Shown here one piece after another: positions 25,026 to 32,947 of a stretch of 38,125 nucleotides of DNA. This DNA comes from Rubripirellula sp. GTDB taxonomy: Bacteria; Planctomycetota; Planctomycetia; Pirellulales; Pirellulaceae. The notes below the pieces were generated by a model that had not been told where the DNA came from, searched no databases, and was given only the letters and a program-made list of their open reading frames with translations. Numbering within the stretch: the first letter of the stretch is position 1; each line of letters opens with the position of its first letter. A program made the translations under genes and the position numbers. The stretch spans positions 1 through 38,125 of the forward strand of contig JAPKCI010000037.1 in NCBI GenBank assembly GCA_028823035.1. Reading direction: 5' to 3'.

Positions 25026-26432
25026 ATGGTAAATGACGCGAAACAATTGAAGTCTGAGGTGCTTTCCCCGCAAAATAAAGCGGAAGACATTGGAGGACCA
25101 GCGTCAATTCAACCTCGCCATCACTGGCGATTGGCAAGTCTGGTCGGGGTTCTGTCCCTCGCTGTACCTTTAGCCGCTTCCCTGATCTGGTTCAACTTTC
25201 TGTTTCCAACTCCAGGGAAGTACAGATTTGCTACCGGGTCCACTGCAGGTGTGTACGACAGTTTCGGTAATCTTTTCGCTGATGCGATGAAGGATTTTGA
25301 CGAAAGCATCGTCTTGGAAGTTACAGAGAGTGCTGGCAGCAAGGACAATGCGCGGCGACTCGAAGAAGGTGAGTGCCACTTCGCACTGCTTCAGAATGAC
25401 ACATCAGGTCAACGGTCTATCAGAAGCATTGCTGTCCTCTATGAAGAGACGCTTCATTTGGTGTGTCGCAAGGAGGCAAACATTCAAACGCTTTCAGATT
25501 TGGATGGTAAGGTCGTGGCTGTCGGCGAAGAATCCAGTGGAACATACTCTGTTGCAAATGCTCTGCTGGATTTTGCGTTGGGTGCCGGGTCGGCGGTCAA
25601 ACGGTTGCCGCTGAGCACAGTCGATACGCAGAACGGACTGCTGAGTGGTGAGATCGATGCGGCATTTTTTGTTTCCGGGTTGCGATCCAAGTCTCTCTTG
25701 GATTTGTTCAAAGATCCGTCGATGCAGTTGTTGCCGATCATGCCTGAAGTGGGACTCGGCGGCACAGATGATAACTCCGCGATGGAACTCGTCGAAGGAT
25801 TCAGGACCATCTATCCCTATGTTGAGGCTGCCACCGTTCCGATGAAAACGTACGGGGATTTACCCGTTCGAGCATTGCCGACGCTCAGTATTTCAGCCGT
25901 GCTTGTCTGCAGGGATGATGTGCCAAGAAGTGTCGTCAGCCAGGTCACTCATCTGCTATTTAAAGACAAAGCCGAACTTGCCAAACCACTGCCTCTTATT
26001 GCTGGCCTCAGCGAGAGCAATGCAACCAAGGGGCTGCAATTTTCAGTGCATGAGGGAGCGGACGATTATTACCGTCGACGCGAACCAGGGTTTTTGGCAG
26101 AGCATGCTGAATCGATGGGATTTGTCCTGACGCTCATTCTGTTGGGGTGGAGTGCCATTTCGGGAATCACATCGTTACGCCGCAAAGAGGCAAAAGACCA
26201 GATTGATCAGTACTACCAACGTGTGCTGGTGATTCATGATCGGATACACGACTGCAAAACTGAAGAGGCGCGAGTCACCCTTTATGCTGAGCTTGTCGCT
26301 ATCGAGCGGGAATCCAAACTCGAATTGATCGGGGAAACGCTCAGGCCGGACAACTCATTCGTCGTCTTGCAGAATATGCTTGCCAGTTCCATGGACGAAT
26401 TAAGGCCACCGAATCATCCTGCCGAAGGGTAA
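25026..26432 (+). CDS. TAXI-type (NMT1-like) solute-binding domain anchored by two membrane helices
   Basis: The 468-residue protein starts at ATG 25026 (GGGTGAG at 25014-25020 as Shine-Dalgarno; GTG 25020 is an alternative). Helix one is at about 38-62 (LASLVGVLSLAVPLAASLIWF). The periplasmic part (about 65-350) has TAXI/TRAP-binding-protein features: YRFATGSTAGVYDSFGNLFADAM, NARRLEEGECHFALLQND, LDGKVVAVGEESSGTYSVA and SGEIDAAFFVSG. Helix two is at about 364-386 (GFVLTLILLGWSAISGITSL), then a cytoplasmic helical tail of ~80 residues with many charged positions (KEAKDQIDQYYQRVLVIHDRI). Ordinary TAXI proteins are secreted and work with DctQ/DctM permease subunits, none of which is encoded in the window. 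This layout suggests a sensor or a membrane-held binding protein; I infer that from topology. Confidence 0.8.
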   Translation: MVNDAKQLKSEVLSPQNKAEDIGGPASIQPRHHWRLASLVGVLSLAVPLAASLIWFNFLFPTPGKYRFATGSTAGVYDSFGNLFADAMKDFDESIVLEVTESAGSKDNARRLEEGECHFALLQNDTSGQRSIRSIAVLYEETLHLVCRKEANIQTLSDLDGKVVAVGEESSGTYSVANALLDFALGAGSAVKRLPLSTVDTQNGLLSGEIDAAFFVSGLRSKSLLDLFKDPSMQLLPIMPEVGLGGTDDNSAMELVEGFRTIYPYVEAATVPMKTYGDLPVRALPTLSISAVLVCRDDVPRSVVSQVTHLLFKDKAELAKPLPLIAGLSESNATKGLQFSVHEGADDYYRRREPGFLAEHAESMGFVLTLILLGWSAISGITSLRRKEAKDQIDQYYQRVLVIHDRIHDCKTEEARVTLYAELVAIERESKLELIGETLRPDNSFVVLQNMLASSMDELRPPNHPAEG

Positions 26433-26710
26433 AACAGTGCATGGCTCTGAAGTTCAAGGCAATCCTGCGTCAGTCTGTGAGTTCTGGCCGGTAGACCTGG
26501 CGAACTTGTGCCACGAGGATCTTAACGGTCGAAATCCTGATTGGTTGGCGTGGGCGGCCTGCAGGAACTTCGGAACGGTTTTTGAGATTGCACCCCCCGG
26601 CAGCCTCTCTCGATAGCACGGAATGTTGTTTGACAATGACAACAGCAGCGTACTCAGACTGGCATTTGTTATCGGGTGACTGTCTGCGAGCCTGCTTCGG
26701 TGGATCGATT

Positions 26711-26742
26711 ACCTGTAAATTACAGGTGCCTGTTTGTACAAT
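26711..26742 (+). promoter_or_regulatory. Perfect 17-bp palindrome and -10 element upstream of the sulfatase operon
   Basis: ACCTGTAA-A-TTACAGGT (26711-26727) is a perfect palindrome with one central base. TACAAT at 26737-26742 matches the sigma-70 -10 at 5 of 6 positions and overlaps a second small palindrome TTGTACAA (26734-26741). The 17-bp element would cover the -35 position, so it is a plausible operator. It ends 58 bp before the sulfatase ATG. The rest of the 352-bp gap (26433-26784) shows no gene. Confidence 0.4.
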
Positions 26743-26784
26743 GCAGGCCCACCGTATTTTTCCAATGATTGTGAAAGTGAGTAC

Positions 26785-28215
26785 ATGAAGCGAATTGTTA
26801 CGTCCCTGTGCGGGCTTCTGTTGATCCTCGTATCGAGTCAGGCGGCACAGCCACCAAACATGCTGATGATTCTGGCTGATGATTGCACACACAATGATCT
26901 GCCCATGTACGGAGGGCAGAATGCTAGAACTCCTAATCTTGATCAGTTCGCAACCGAGGGGCTGATTTTTAATCGGGCATACCTCGCAGAAGCGATGTGC
27001 CAACCGTGCAGGGCTGAACTCTATTCAGGTTTGTATCCGATGCGGAATGGTTGTGCGTGGAATCACTCTTCCAGCTTGCCCGGTACACGGAGCATGCCTC
27101 ACTACCTCGGGAACTTGGGTTACAGGGTCGGATTGGCGGGTAAGGTTCATGTGTTGCCCAAGGAGGCATTTCCGTTCGAGCGTGTGAAGGGATTTGATGC
27201 GAATTGTGTCAGAAACCCGACACAGGTTCACGACATCTCTGCGGTGAGTGAATTCATGCAGCGTGACTCGACGCAGCCTTTCTGTCTGGTGGTAGCTCTG
27301 GTCGAGCCCCATGTGCCATGGGTCATGGGTGATGCATCCGCCTATCCACCGGGCAAGTTGAAGATGCCACCGAACTTGGCCGACACCAAACTGACACGTG
27401 AAGCATTTTCGAGGTATCTGGCCGAGATCACGTACATGGATTCGCAGGTGGGAGATCTGTTGAATGCGTTGGATCATGCGGGGCTTGCGGATGATACGCT
27501 CGTTCTTTTTTCGTCCGAACAGGGGTCGCAGTTTCCCGGGAATAAATGGACCAATTGGGATACGGGTGTGCATACCGCACTCGTTGCACGTTGGCCCGGG
27601 GTTGTTCCTGCCGGCAGGCGGACTGATGCGTTGGTTCAGTTCGCCGATGTTCTGCCAACGCTGCTGGAGGTGGCAGGCACTAAAGACGATTTAACAGACA
27701 CCCTGGATGGACAAAGTTTTCTCTCCGTTCTCAAGGGACAGTCACATCAGCACCGGCAGTACGTCTATGGCGTCCACAACAATGTTCCTGAAGGTCCGCC
27801 CTATCCTGTGCGAACGGTCAGCGATGGAACCTATCGGTACGTTCGCAATCTGCTGCACGAAAACCTGTACATTGAAAAACACTTGATGGGGATCAAGGGA
27901 AACGGTCTGTTGAATAATCCCTATTGGCAAACATGGATTTGGGATTCATGGGACTCACCGAGAACTTACGGTCTGGTTCAGCGATATATGAATCGGCCGG
28001 CAGAAGCGATTTACCACACGGCGACCGATCCCTACGAACTGCAGAATCTGATTGACACCGATCGTGGCAAAGAGATCAGAGAAACGCTTTCCCGCGAACT
28101 GGATCGTTGGCTATTGAGTCAAGGCGATCCCGGTATTGAGCAGGATACACCGCAGAGTCATCAGGCAGCCAAGCAGGGCGCACATCGATTTCGTCCCCCG
28201 ATGGTGAAGAAATGA
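26785..28215 (+). CDS. Exported sulfatase, N-sulfoglucosamine sulfohydrolase-like
   Basis: From ATG 26785 (GAAAGTGAG Shine-Dalgarno upstream) the 476-residue protein opens with a signal peptide (MKRIVTSLCGLLLILVSSQA). The metal site starts MLMILADDCTHNDLPMYGG, and the formylglycine site is CQPCRAELYSG at Cys72. This deviates from CxPSR by Cys75 in place of Ser. RVGLAGKVHVLPKEAFPFE, LVEPHVPWVMG and SSEQGSQFPGNKWTNWDTG are typical of the heparan-N-sulfatase (SGSH)-like branch, which acts on sulfated sugars in the periplasm or outside. A preceding in-frame start at 26734 adds 17 residues before the signal and is rejected. The stop overlaps the next ATG by 4 bp (ATGA), so it leads an operon with the PhoD-like and MtfA genes. 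Activity depends on a formylglycine-generating enzyme not encoded here. Confidence 0.9.
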   Translation: MKRIVTSLCGLLLILVSSQAAQPPNMLMILADDCTHNDLPMYGGQNARTPNLDQFATEGLIFNRAYLAEAMCQPCRAELYSGLYPMRNGCAWNHSSSLPGTRSMPHYLGNLGYRVGLAGKVHVLPKEAFPFERVKGFDANCVRNPTQVHDISAVSEFMQRDSTQPFCLVVALVEPHVPWVMGDASAYPPGKLKMPPNLADTKLTREAFSRYLAEITYMDSQVGDLLNALDHAGLADDTLVLFSSEQGSQFPGNKWTNWDTGVHTALVARWPGVVPAGRRTDALVQFADVLPTLLEVAGTKDDLTDTLDGQSFLSVLKGQSHQHRQYVYGVHNNVPEGPPYPVRTVSDGTYRYVRNLLHENLYIEKHLMGIKGNGLLNNPYWQTWIWDSWDSPRTYGLVQRYMNRPAEAIYHTATDPYELQNLIDTDRGKEIRETLSRELDRWLLSQGDPGIEQDTPQSHQAAKQGAHRFRPPMVKK

Positions 28216-29312
28216 AGCATTCCAGCATGGCAGTCATGAAACAGATTGTGCCAGTAGGCCCACTCTCAGCCCTTTTCCTGATTGGAATCTTGATGGCGTT
28301 CTCTAGTTTTCCTGTGATGACTCCGGCGCAGCCTCCCGAACAGGATCAGGTGCTGCGCAAGATCGTTTTTGGTTCCTGTATTCAACAAGATTTACCAACG
28401 CCGATCTTTTTTACCATGGCGGGTGAGTTCCCCGATCTGATTCTGTTTCTGGGTGACAATATTTATGCTGACACCGAAGACATGACCGAGATGCGGGCCA
28501 AGTATGATCGCCTGAATGCGAATGCTGATTTTCGCAAGTTGCAATCACGGTTTCCGATCATGGCGACCTGGGACGATCATGATTTTGGGGTCAATGATGG
28601 CGGGGCCGACTACCCTCAGCGTGTCTCTTCTGAGCAGGAATTTCTGCGATTCTGGCAGGTGCCTGCTGATTCTTCCGTGCGAAAGCGACCGGGTGTCTAC
28701 GACGCAAAGATATTCGGGCCCGAAGGAAAACGCGTTCAGATCATACTGCTCGATACACGTTACTTTCGCTCGCCGCTGCGGCGTGGTGAACGACGCATTG
28801 GTGGCCCCTATGTACCCGACAATGATCCTGCCAAAACCATGTTGGGCGAGACACAATGGCGATGGCTTGAGCAGGAACTGAAAAAGCCCGCGGAACTTCG
28901 TCTGATTGGAACGAGCATCCAATTCCTACCAGAAGCCAGAGGTCAGGAAGGATGGGGGAATCTTCCATTGGAACATCAGCGGCTGATCCGTTTGATTGCA
29001 GAGACGAAAGCTGCAGGTGTTATTTTTCTGAGTGGTGATCGTCATTGGGCCGAGTTGTCCGTTCTCAGTCAGAAAGTGCCTTATCCGCTGTATGATCTTA
29101 CGTCGAGCAGTTTCAATCAGATTCACCCTCGCGGCACACCCACTGAAAACTGCTTCCGGGCTGATGAACGTACCTACCACCGTGAAAACTACGGTGTGGT
29201 TCGTATCGATTGGACAGGTGCCAAACCCTCGGTCACGCTCGATGTCAAAGACATCGAGGCTGGGATCCGAATTGAAAAACAGATTTTGATTCGTGATCTG
29301 CAACCAAATTAA
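28212..29312 (+). CDS. PhoD-like metallophosphatase, exported
   Basis: The 366-residue protein has an N-terminal signal or anchor (hydrophobic about 16-34) and a PhoD-type metallophosphatase domain: KIVFGSCIQQD, ILFLGDNIYADTED, ATWDDHDFGVNDGG and FLSGDRHWAELS are the metal-binding blocks in order. PhoD family enzymes are phosphodiesterases or alkaline phosphatases in the periplasm. The gene overlaps the sulfatase stop by ATGA, so the two are coupled. The planctomycete pairing of a sulfatase with a phosphatase suggests joint release of sulfate and phosphate from the same polymer or environment, which is inference. It is followed after 29 bp by an MtfA-type gene. Confidence 0.88.
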   Translation: MKHSSMAVMKQIVPVGPLSALFLIGILMAFSSFPVMTPAQPPEQDQVLRKIVFGSCIQQDLPTPIFFTMAGEFPDLILFLGDNIYADTEDMTEMRAKYDRLNANADFRKLQSRFPIMATWDDHDFGVNDGGADYPQRVSSEQEFLRFWQVPADSSVRKRPGVYDAKIFGPEGKRVQIILLDTRYFRSPLRRGERRIGGPYVPDNDPAKTMLGETQWRWLEQELKKPAELRLIGTSIQFLPEARGQEGWGNLPLEHQRLIRLIAETKAAGVIFLSGDRHWAELSVLSQKVPYPLYDLTSSSFNQIHPRGTPTENCFRADERTYHRENYGVVRIDWTGAKPSVTLDVKDIEAGIRIEKQILIRDLQPN

Positions 29313-29330
29313 ATGACTCAATCACCGGGC

Positions 29331-29336
29331 AAGGAG
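29331..29336 (+). promoter_or_regulatory. Shine-Dalgarno deciding a GTG start
   Basis: AAGGAG ends 5 bp before GTG 29342. It supports that GTG as the start of the MtfA-type protein. Confidence 0.7.
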
Positions 29337-29341
29337 TCCAA

Positions 29342-30343
29342 GTGCTTGTTACCGAAGAAATAAATCGTAAGAACCAGCACCATGCTGTAATCATTGCTGG
29401 TGTGGTGGCAGTGCTTATCACTGTGTCGGCGTTGAAATGGTTTCCGGCTTTGTTGGCACTGCCATTGGCATGGTGGACCCATCACCTGTTGCGTCGTCGC
29501 ACGCTGCGGAGAATAGCGGTCGTTGCTGAGCCACTTCCCGATGCATGGGAAGAAGTGTTGCTCAGTAATGTGGTCTTTTTTCGGGCATTGGATGAGGCCG
29601 GGAAAGAGCGATTCCGGAATCTGGTCAAAGTGTTCATCGACGAAGTACCCATTACCGGAATTCGAACCGATGTTGATGACACAACCCGATCACTTGTGGC
29701 CGCCAGCGCGATCATTCCAATCTTCGGATTTGACGATTGGGAGTATGCCGGACTCGGTGAAATTTTGATTTACCCCGGGGCGTTTGGCGAAGACTATCGC
29801 ACCGATGAAGGGGTAAGCAGGAACACGTTGGGCATGATCGGAGTCAATCACCTCAGCGGGGTGATGATTCTTTCAAAGCCGGACCTGATTTCCGGTTTCA
29901 GAAATCATCAGGACAAACGAAATGTTGGAATTCATGAATTCGCTCATCTCGTCGACAAGGCCGATGGGTCAGTCGATGGCCTGCCAACAAATGTGGCCGG
30001 AGATGCCGCTGGGCCGTGGATTGGTTGGGTGGCCGAGGAACTGAAACGCGATCCGAGAGCTCGCGAGGAAATCGACGATTATGCTTATACAAATGAGGCA
30101 GAGTATTTTGCTGTCCTGAGTGAATACTTCTTTGAGGCCCCCGATATCCTGCAACAACGGCATCCGGAGGTCTACAGCATGATGCGGAAAATGTACCACC
30201 AGGACACGCGGAGCTTTCTTTCTGTGGTCAAGCCTCGGGCTCGCCGGGTGGGAAGGAATACTCCCTGTCCCTGTGGAAGCAGTAAGAAATACAAGAAGTG
30301 CTGCAGTCGCCGCACCAAGCGTGGCATCAAGTCGACTGCCTGA
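29342..30343 (+). CDS. mtfA: MtfA-type zinc peptidase with C-terminal SEC-C motif
   Basis: The protein of 333 residues starts with GTG 29342, supported by AAGGAG. The N-terminus has a double hydrophobic segment at about 17-48 (AVIIAGVVAVLITVSAL, then WFPALLALPLAWWTHHLL). The MtfA (DUF980) domain has the zinc motif HEFAHLVDKADGSVDGLP at about 198-215, and EAEYFAVLSEYFFEAP downstream supplies the third ligand. In E. coli MtfA binds the Mlc repressor and is a metallopeptidase; the partner here is unknown. Residues about 305-320 are NTPCPCGSSKKYKKCC, a SEC-C zinc motif also found in SecA, followed by a basic tail. E. coli MtfA lacks both the membrane segment and SEC-C. It sits 29 bp after the PhoD gene on the same strand. 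Confidence 0.85.
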   Translation: MLVTEEINRKNQHHAVIIAGVVAVLITVSALKWFPALLALPLAWWTHHLLRRRTLRRIAVVAEPLPDAWEEVLLSNVVFFRALDEAGKERFRNLVKVFIDEVPITGIRTDVDDTTRSLVAASAIIPIFGFDDWEYAGLGEILIYPGAFGEDYRTDEGVSRNTLGMIGVNHLSGVMILSKPDLISGFRNHQDKRNVGIHEFAHLVDKADGSVDGLPTNVAGDAAGPWIGWVAEELKRDPRAREEIDDYAYTNEAEYFAVLSEYFFEAPDILQQRHPEVYSMMRKMYHQDTRSFLSVVKPRARRVGRNTPCPCGSSKKYKKCCSRRTKRGIKSTA

Positions 30344-30534
30344 GATTGGAGTACGAGCGACTGGGAATATCGTTTGCAATCCTCCCCATGGAGTCCATTG
30401 AACGCCCAGTCCGGCGTCACTAATCGGTTCATCATGGGTGGATTAACGGGACCGCATGGATGGTCATCCGAGCCCTGTGGTGAAGCGGAGTAGAACGCTG
30501 GAGGAAAAAGGGAAGAACGAAATTTCTGACGTGA

Positions 30535-31908
30535 TTAAAGCTCCGGAATGTTGTCTGTGCCCTGTTGCATGGCGTCCGTTTGCAGCTTTGAGTCGGTGCT
30601 GGTTTGATCGCAAATTCTGTTTCGAAACAACGGGTAAAGGACCAATCCAACTGCGAGCGTGATAGCACTTGCGATTGCCGGTTTTGGATCATTTATGCCG
30701 TACAGGACGGCGAGGAAAAGTGTCGATAAAACATAGATAGCTGCGGGAATTCCGAACAACGGTAACCTGATCGAGTCGCCGTTTTTCCGCAGTCGGAACA
30801 CCATGCTGACAGTCAGGGCCGAACAAAGAGAAAGGGTCAACCCAAGGTAACCCAATAATTCCTGAAGCGTGCTGAACGAGATTGCAATGGATGCGATGAT
30901 TGCCTGAAACCAGATTGCAAAAATGGGCGTTTGGTTCTTGAATTGGAACCAACGGGGCAGGAATCTGTCATCCGCCATCTTCGCGTAAACTCGTGGCCCG
31001 CTCATGACCATCGCCGAGACCGATGTGAAAAGTGACAGACAGATGATGATACGAACGACGGTTGCGAATTGCGGACCACCCACCGCTGTCGCTGCCGTCG
31101 CTGCTATCTGTGAGACATCGTCGCTATTGGTGATCGTGCTGCCTGCCGGAGCGTAAACAAAGATGATGTTCAATGCGACATAGATCAGCGTGACAAGAAC
31201 GGTTCCGTAAATCATCGCACGGGGGACATTGCGAGCAGGTGATTTGATCTCGCTTGCCATGTAAATCGCTGCATTGAACCCGGCGTAGCTGAATGAGATC
31301 CAGACCAGCTGATTGGCGAATTCAAGAAAACCGCGCGGAGCATCAGGTGCGTTGGTCTGGGCGAGTGCCGTGCCCCCCGCCCAACTGGCAATTTGGCTGA
31401 CCGCGTACAGCAGGAACCCGCCAATTAAAATCAGCTTGACAATGACAAACAGGTCCTGAATTCGGGCAGCTGATCGAACACCAATGGTATGTAGGACAGC
31501 CACCACGACGACAGAAAAAATAGCGATGCTGCCGGCAGGTAAGCTGTCCGCATGGATCAGAGGTTTCAAATAGGCCTCCAAGCCGAGGGCGGCGACTGCG
31601 ATTGCCCCAGTGAATCCAGCCAGCAATGAGACCCAACCCGCCATCATCCCGGCGATCGGGTGCAACGTCTTGCTGAGAAAAAGATACTCGCCACCCGATT
31701 CTGTAAACCGTGACGCCAGCGATGAATAACCGATGGCACCGCAGATCGCGATAATTCCACCAACAATCCAGGCTGCTACGACCCGTTCAGAACTGCCCAG
31801 CGCAGCAAGGGTGAATCCACTTGTTGTATAGACGCCCACACCGATCATGCTCGCTGCTACCAACGTGGTAGCTGAGAAAAAATCGAGGGAGCGTTTGGGA
31901 GTAACCAA
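30535..31908 (-). CDS. Amino-acid permease, APC superfamily
   Basis: The 457-residue protein has about 12 hydrophobic segments and the APC opening: FFSATTLVAASMIGVGVYTT with GSSERVVAAWIVGGIIAICG, then YSSLASRFTESGGEYLFLSKTLHP (TM1-TM3 signature, glycine-rich TM1). It resembles the LAT/basic-or-neutral amino-acid transporter group; the substrate cannot be read. Mid-protein ISFSYAGFNAAIYMASEIKSP is a typical TM6 segment. It lies 69 bp downstream of the exported methyltransferase on the same strand and could share a transcript with it. It converges with mtfA; no strong terminator is visible in the 191-bp gap (only a 7-bp inverted repeat GACTGGG/CCCAGTC at 30359/30405 with a 39-nt loop). Confidence 0.88.
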   Translation of the reverse strand: MVTPKRSLDFFSATTLVAASMIGVGVYTTSGFTLAALGSSERVVAAWIVGGIIAICGAIGYSSLASRFTESGGEYLFLSKTLHPIAGMMAGWVSLLAGFTGAIAVAALGLEAYLKPLIHADSLPAGSIAIFSVVVVAVLHTIGVRSAARIQDLFVIVKLILIGGFLLYAVSQIASWAGGTALAQTNAPDAPRGFLEFANQLVWISFSYAGFNAAIYMASEIKSPARNVPRAMIYGTVLVTLIYVALNIIFVYAPAGSTITNSDDVSQIAATAATAVGGPQFATVVRIIICLSLFTSVSAMVMSGPRVYAKMADDRFLPRWFQFKNQTPIFAIWFQAIIASIAISFSTLQELLGYLGLTLSLCSALTVSMVFRLRKNGDSIRLPLFGIPAAIYVLSTLFLAVLYGINDPKPAIASAITLAVGLVLYPLFRNRICDQTSTDSKLQTDAMQQGTDNIPEL

Positions 31909-31977
31909 TCGAAGGATCCTGAATGGATGTGGGGGCAGGTAGCGTCGGCGAGTTTTTGAGTCGGTTTGGGTGGAGGG

Positions 31978-32772
31978 TTACGATGGAATGCGAGGCTTGC
32001 CTTTCGGAAAAGTGTTTGGCACCTTTCGAAATTCCAGAAAGTAGTTCTCTTTGAAACCCCCGATTTTTCGTTCCGCGATCAACTCGAATCCGGCCTTCTG
32101 AATTTCATCGATGAAGGTCTGCTTGCCTGCTCGCACGTGACCCAACGTCCATTCCCGTGAAGTGCCAGGGATGCGTTCAAAATCGATCACAATCACTCGC
32201 CCACCTTCAGACAGTGCGCGATGGATCGACTGCATCGTTTGATCCGGATACTCAAAGTGATGGTACACGTCGCAGATGAAAGCGAGGTCAATGCTGTCTG
32301 GCGGAAGGCAGATGGAACGGTCATTGCAAAATACAGTTGTCGTGTTTTTGAGACCGCGTTCTGCGAACAGAGTCGTCAGGTGCTGTGTGAATGGCGGCGA
32401 TATTTCAATGGCGTAGGCCCAGCCTGTTGGTCCTGTCGCTTCGCTCATCAAGGCGGTATAGAAACCAGTGCCGGCTCCCACGTCCGCAATACGGGTGCCG
32501 GGTTGGATTGCCAAGGCTTCCATGATCTCGCGTCGGGAGTGGTAGACCTCGCGACTTTCAATTTCGAATCGGGTGATCCACTCATCAACACTCATTTTTG
32601 GATCGATAAAATTCCGGTTGATGCCCGGTTTTACACTGGATGCACCATTGCCCTTTGCTAAGGGTGATTCAGGAATGGCAGTTGCTGGCTTCGTTGGCGA
32701 AACAGAACCGTCCTGTGTCATCGCAACTTGGTGAAGGAAGAGTGCCAGCAGGAGTGTCGTGATGCAACGCAT
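31978..32772 (-). CDS. Class I SAM-dependent methyltransferase with a signal peptide
   Basis: The 264-residue protein has a hydrophobic N-terminus (MRCITTLLLALFLHQVAMTQ) that reads as a signal peptide, then a spacer, and then a class I fold: motif I ADVGAGTGFYTALM at about residue 96-109, acidic strand AYAIEIS, motif for DLAFICDVYHHFEYPDQTM, and HRALSEGGRVIVIDFERIPG. This is the layout of UbiE/COQ5-type methyltransferases. SAM is normally cytoplasmic, so an exported methyltransferase is unexpected. Either the N-terminus anchors it to the membrane or the substrate is used differently. Related signal-bearing methyltransferases seem familiar from planctomycetes, but I recall no characterised one. 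It lies between ggt and the permease gene on the same strand. Confidence 0.82.
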   Translation of the reverse strand: MRCITTLLLALFLHQVAMTQDGSVSPTKPATAIPESPLAKGNGASSVKPGINRNFIDPKMSVDEWITRFEIESREVYHSRREIMEALAIQPGTRIADVGAGTGFYTALMSEATGPTGWAYAIEISPPFTQHLTTLFAERGLKNTTTVFCNDRSICLPPDSIDLAFICDVYHHFEYPDQTMQSIHRALSEGGRVIVIDFERIPGTSREWTLGHVRAGKQTFIDEIQKAGFELIAERKIGGFKENYFLEFRKVPNTFPKGKPRIPS

Positions 32773-32836
32773 GTGGATGATTGATTGGGGGCAAGAATGT
32801 TCATGAGTGTTTTTGACGAATCAGCTTGAGTGGGAT

Positions 32837-32878
32837 CGCCACGATGCCAGATCGCTTCGCCACGATGCCAGATCGCTT
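32837..32878. repeat. Exact 21-bp tandem duplication
   Basis: Two exact copies of a 21-bp unit start at 32837 and 32858; the unit begins CGCCACGATGCCAGATCG. It is intergenic, between the methyltransferase and ggt. Confidence 0.93.
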
Positions 32879-32947
32879 TGAGATCGACCAGTCTGTGCTA
32901 CATCTTCGGTAGCTTCGAATGGGTTGATTGTTGTGAGCCCCGCTTGC

